Assembly: GCA_900754805.1 (NCBI GenBank)
Contig: CAAEEE010000295.1
Coordinates: forward strand, 1-7,601
DNA from: Clostridia bacterium
GTDB taxonomy: Bacteria; Bacillota; Clostridia; Peptostreptococcales; Anaerovoracaceae
DNA length: 7,601 nucleotides
Reading direction: 5' to 3'
A program made the position numbers and the translations under genes. Of this stretch, positions 6,365 through 7,601 are shown piece by piece. Each line of letters opens with the position of its first letter. The stretch's first letter is position 1. The notes beneath the pieces were generated by a model, which saw only the letters and a program-made list of their open reading frames with translations, made no database searches and was not told the DNA's origin.

Positions 6365-7601
6365 TTATTCGCAGCGCTTCAGGCTGTTCTTCATAATAGA
6401 AAGTGCTGTTTCTTCATCTTTTTCCCGCAAAAGCCCTGCTGCGAAAAGCACATATTCCGTGTCCAGATACGGGCTTACCTTTTCCGGTATCAAGATATTT
6501 TCATCCGTATCCTTTTTTTCGACTTCTTTCAGCAATGCTGCGGCATCCTTATTAAAAACCAAAATTCCGCCTGTACCGATTATAGTTGTTATCTCTGTCA
6601 AGTTTTTGCCGATTTGGAACAGATTGCAGCCTGCGGTATAGGACTTTCTCACATAGCCTGCATGTCTGCGCGCCGCCTGTCTGATGGCAATCGCCGCAAT
6701 GCAGTTATCCAGCTTCTGCTCTTCATCCGTATTCGGCAAAAAATCATGTTCTTTCATTCTATGTTCTATCGACTGTTTTATTTTGTCTGCGTTCATACCG
6801 CTTTTTTCTTCTGCCTCCGGCAGATATTTTTCAGTAATCACGCTCCCTGATGACTCTCGCATACCAAGGTCACCTTCCACCGTTCTTTTTTCGTAAGGTT
6901 CTTCCAGTCCCGTCAGCTTCGCGCCCAAATATCTCTTATTGCTGTTCATGGAATAAACATCTGTCGTTGCTCCACCGATGTCGATAATCATGAGCTGCCC
7001 GAGTCCGCTCTCTCTTTCCGTGCCTTTGCTGAGAAGTTCCCCGGCATCAAGCACTGCTTTCGGGGTCGGTGTAAAGTCATTGTCAAATGCCTTTTTTACC
7101 TGATCAAAGCCCTTCATGTCCGTAATTCGCTGCAGGAACAGGTTTCGGATGACTTCCTGCACCGGTTCAACATTCATTTCGCCGAGCTTCGGAATCATAT
7201 TCTCAACGATGAAGCATTGCTTCTTTCGGCTCAGCATCATTCTTCGGATGTCCGAAGCCACATCGGAATTGCCGCAGTAGATAATTGGAATCCGTAGAGT
7301 GGACTCTGCTATCACCTTTGCATTATGTAAAACCATCGTCTGATTGCCGTGTTCATATCCGCCGCCAAACAAAAGGATTTCTGCGCTGCTGTTTTCCAGC
7401 TCGCGTATATTTTCTTCTGTAAGGTTTCCCATATAATTGGCAACAACTTTTGCACCCGCGCCGAGCGCCGCTGCTTCGCCTGCCATCAGGCTCAGCGATT
7501 TCGTCAGTCCGATTACTGCCATACGCAGACCGCCCGCCGCGCTTGAGGATGCAAGCTTCATCGCCTTGTCAAACTCTTCTTTTCCGATTTTTTCTTTCGC
7601 A
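6365..7601 (-). CDS. MutL/GlmL-type ATPase (ASKHA fold), probable B12-mutase accessory or reactivation protein; N-terminus outside window
   Basis: The reading frame is open to the right edge. The internal ATG at 7561 is not a believable start, because the preceding codons continue in frame and SSAAGGLRMAVIGL matches the interior of the MutL (methylaspartate mutase accessory, GlmL) family. About 411 residues are visible; the family is usually about 460, so roughly 50-60 residues, including the first phosphate loop (DFGST-like), are missing. Counted from the ATG at 7561, visible motifs are LLFGGGYEHGNQ (63-74), PIIYCGNSD (92-100), the second nucleotide-binding loop IIDIGGATTDVYS (192-204), VEGDLGMR (228-235) and IIGTGGILVF (327-336). 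The protein is known from glutamate mutase operons (mutS-mutL-mutE) and is thought to act as an ATP-dependent chaperone exchanging damaged cobalamin. It is unrelated to the DNA mismatch-repair MutL. Its stop lies ten bases before the mutase start, so the two are co-transcribed. Confidence 0.9.
   Translation of the reverse strand, partial: AKEKIGKEEFDKAMKLASSSAAGGLRMAVIGLTKSLSLMAGEAAALGAGAKVVANYMGNLTEENIRELENSSAEILLFGGGYEHGNQTMVLHNAKVIAESTLRIPIIYCGNSDVASDIRRMMLSRKKQCFIVENMIPKLGEMNVEPVQEVIRNLFLQRITDMKGFDQVKKAFDNDFTPTPKAVLDAGELLSKGTERESGLGQLMIIDIGGATTDVYSMNSNKRYLGAKLTGLEEPYEKRTVEGDLGMRESSGSVITEKYLPEAEEKSGMNADKIKQSIEHRMKEHDFLPNTDEEQKLDNCIAAIAIRQAARRHAGYVRKSYTAGCNLFQIGKNLTEITTIIGTGGILVFNKDAAALLKEVEKKDTDENILIPEKVSPYLDTEYVLFAAGLLREKDEETALSIMKNSLKRCE

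Noticed and set aside
6173..6850. 225-codon plus-strand frame rich in Phe, Cys and Ile that could be read as a membrane protein
   Set aside because: It spans the junction of two minus-strand genes with clear family motifs. Its hydrophobicity comes from complementing Lys/Glu-rich codons, and it has no supporting start signal.
7549..7561. ATG at 7561 as the start of the MutL-type protein
   Set aside because: The frame stays open to the window edge, and the family's N-terminal phosphate loop is still missing, so this Met is internal.

Overview
The window looks like part of an anaerobic, low-to-moderate GC Firmicute chromosome, probably a Clostridia-type fermenter. This rests on strong AGGAGG-type ribosome binding sites, on an oxygen-sensitive glycyl radical enzyme with its activase, and on a coenzyme B12-dependent carbon-skeleton mutase of the kind used in clostridial amino- and organic-acid fermentation. 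I cannot name the species.

There are six protein genes, and almost all of the sequence is coding. On the minus strand, reading from the right edge, the first is a MutL/GlmL-type ATPase (7601 to 6365, its start lies outside the window). Ten bases later comes a 589-residue cobalamin-dependent mutase with a fused C-terminal B12-binding domain (6354 to 4585). A GntR/FCD repressor (start preferred at 4511, to 3777) follows with its own promoter and a palindromic operator candidate. A bidirectional hairpin terminator (3729-3763) separates it from a convergent AraC-family regulator on the plus strand (2833-3720). That regulator is divergent from a 792-residue glycyl radical enzyme (GRE, 2637 to 259), which is followed after 32 bases by the start of its radical-SAM activase (226 to the left edge).

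The logic is two radical-chemistry modules, each with its adjacent regulator. In the first, the AraC-type protein probably activates the divergent GRE-activase operon. The intergenic region carries a weak GRE promoter with no good -35 box and two near-identical direct repeats 31 bp apart, placed about -40 and -71 from the GRE start site. In the second, the ATPase probably protects or reactivates the adenosylcobalamin mutase, and the GntR protein probably responds to a carboxylic-acid effector. Whether the two modules form one pathway cannot be decided from this window, but their adjacency is the most interesting hypothesis here.

The main oddities are in the GRE. Next to the thiyl-radical cysteine it has Cys-Val-Gln instead of the Cys-x-Glu of characterised GRE eliminases, and it carries a C-terminal tail ending Gly-Gly-Cys-Gly-Cys beyond the normal end of the glycyl radical loop. 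Together these suggest a GRE of unassigned reaction. I saw no RNA gene, CRISPR array, insertion sequence, attachment site or origin.
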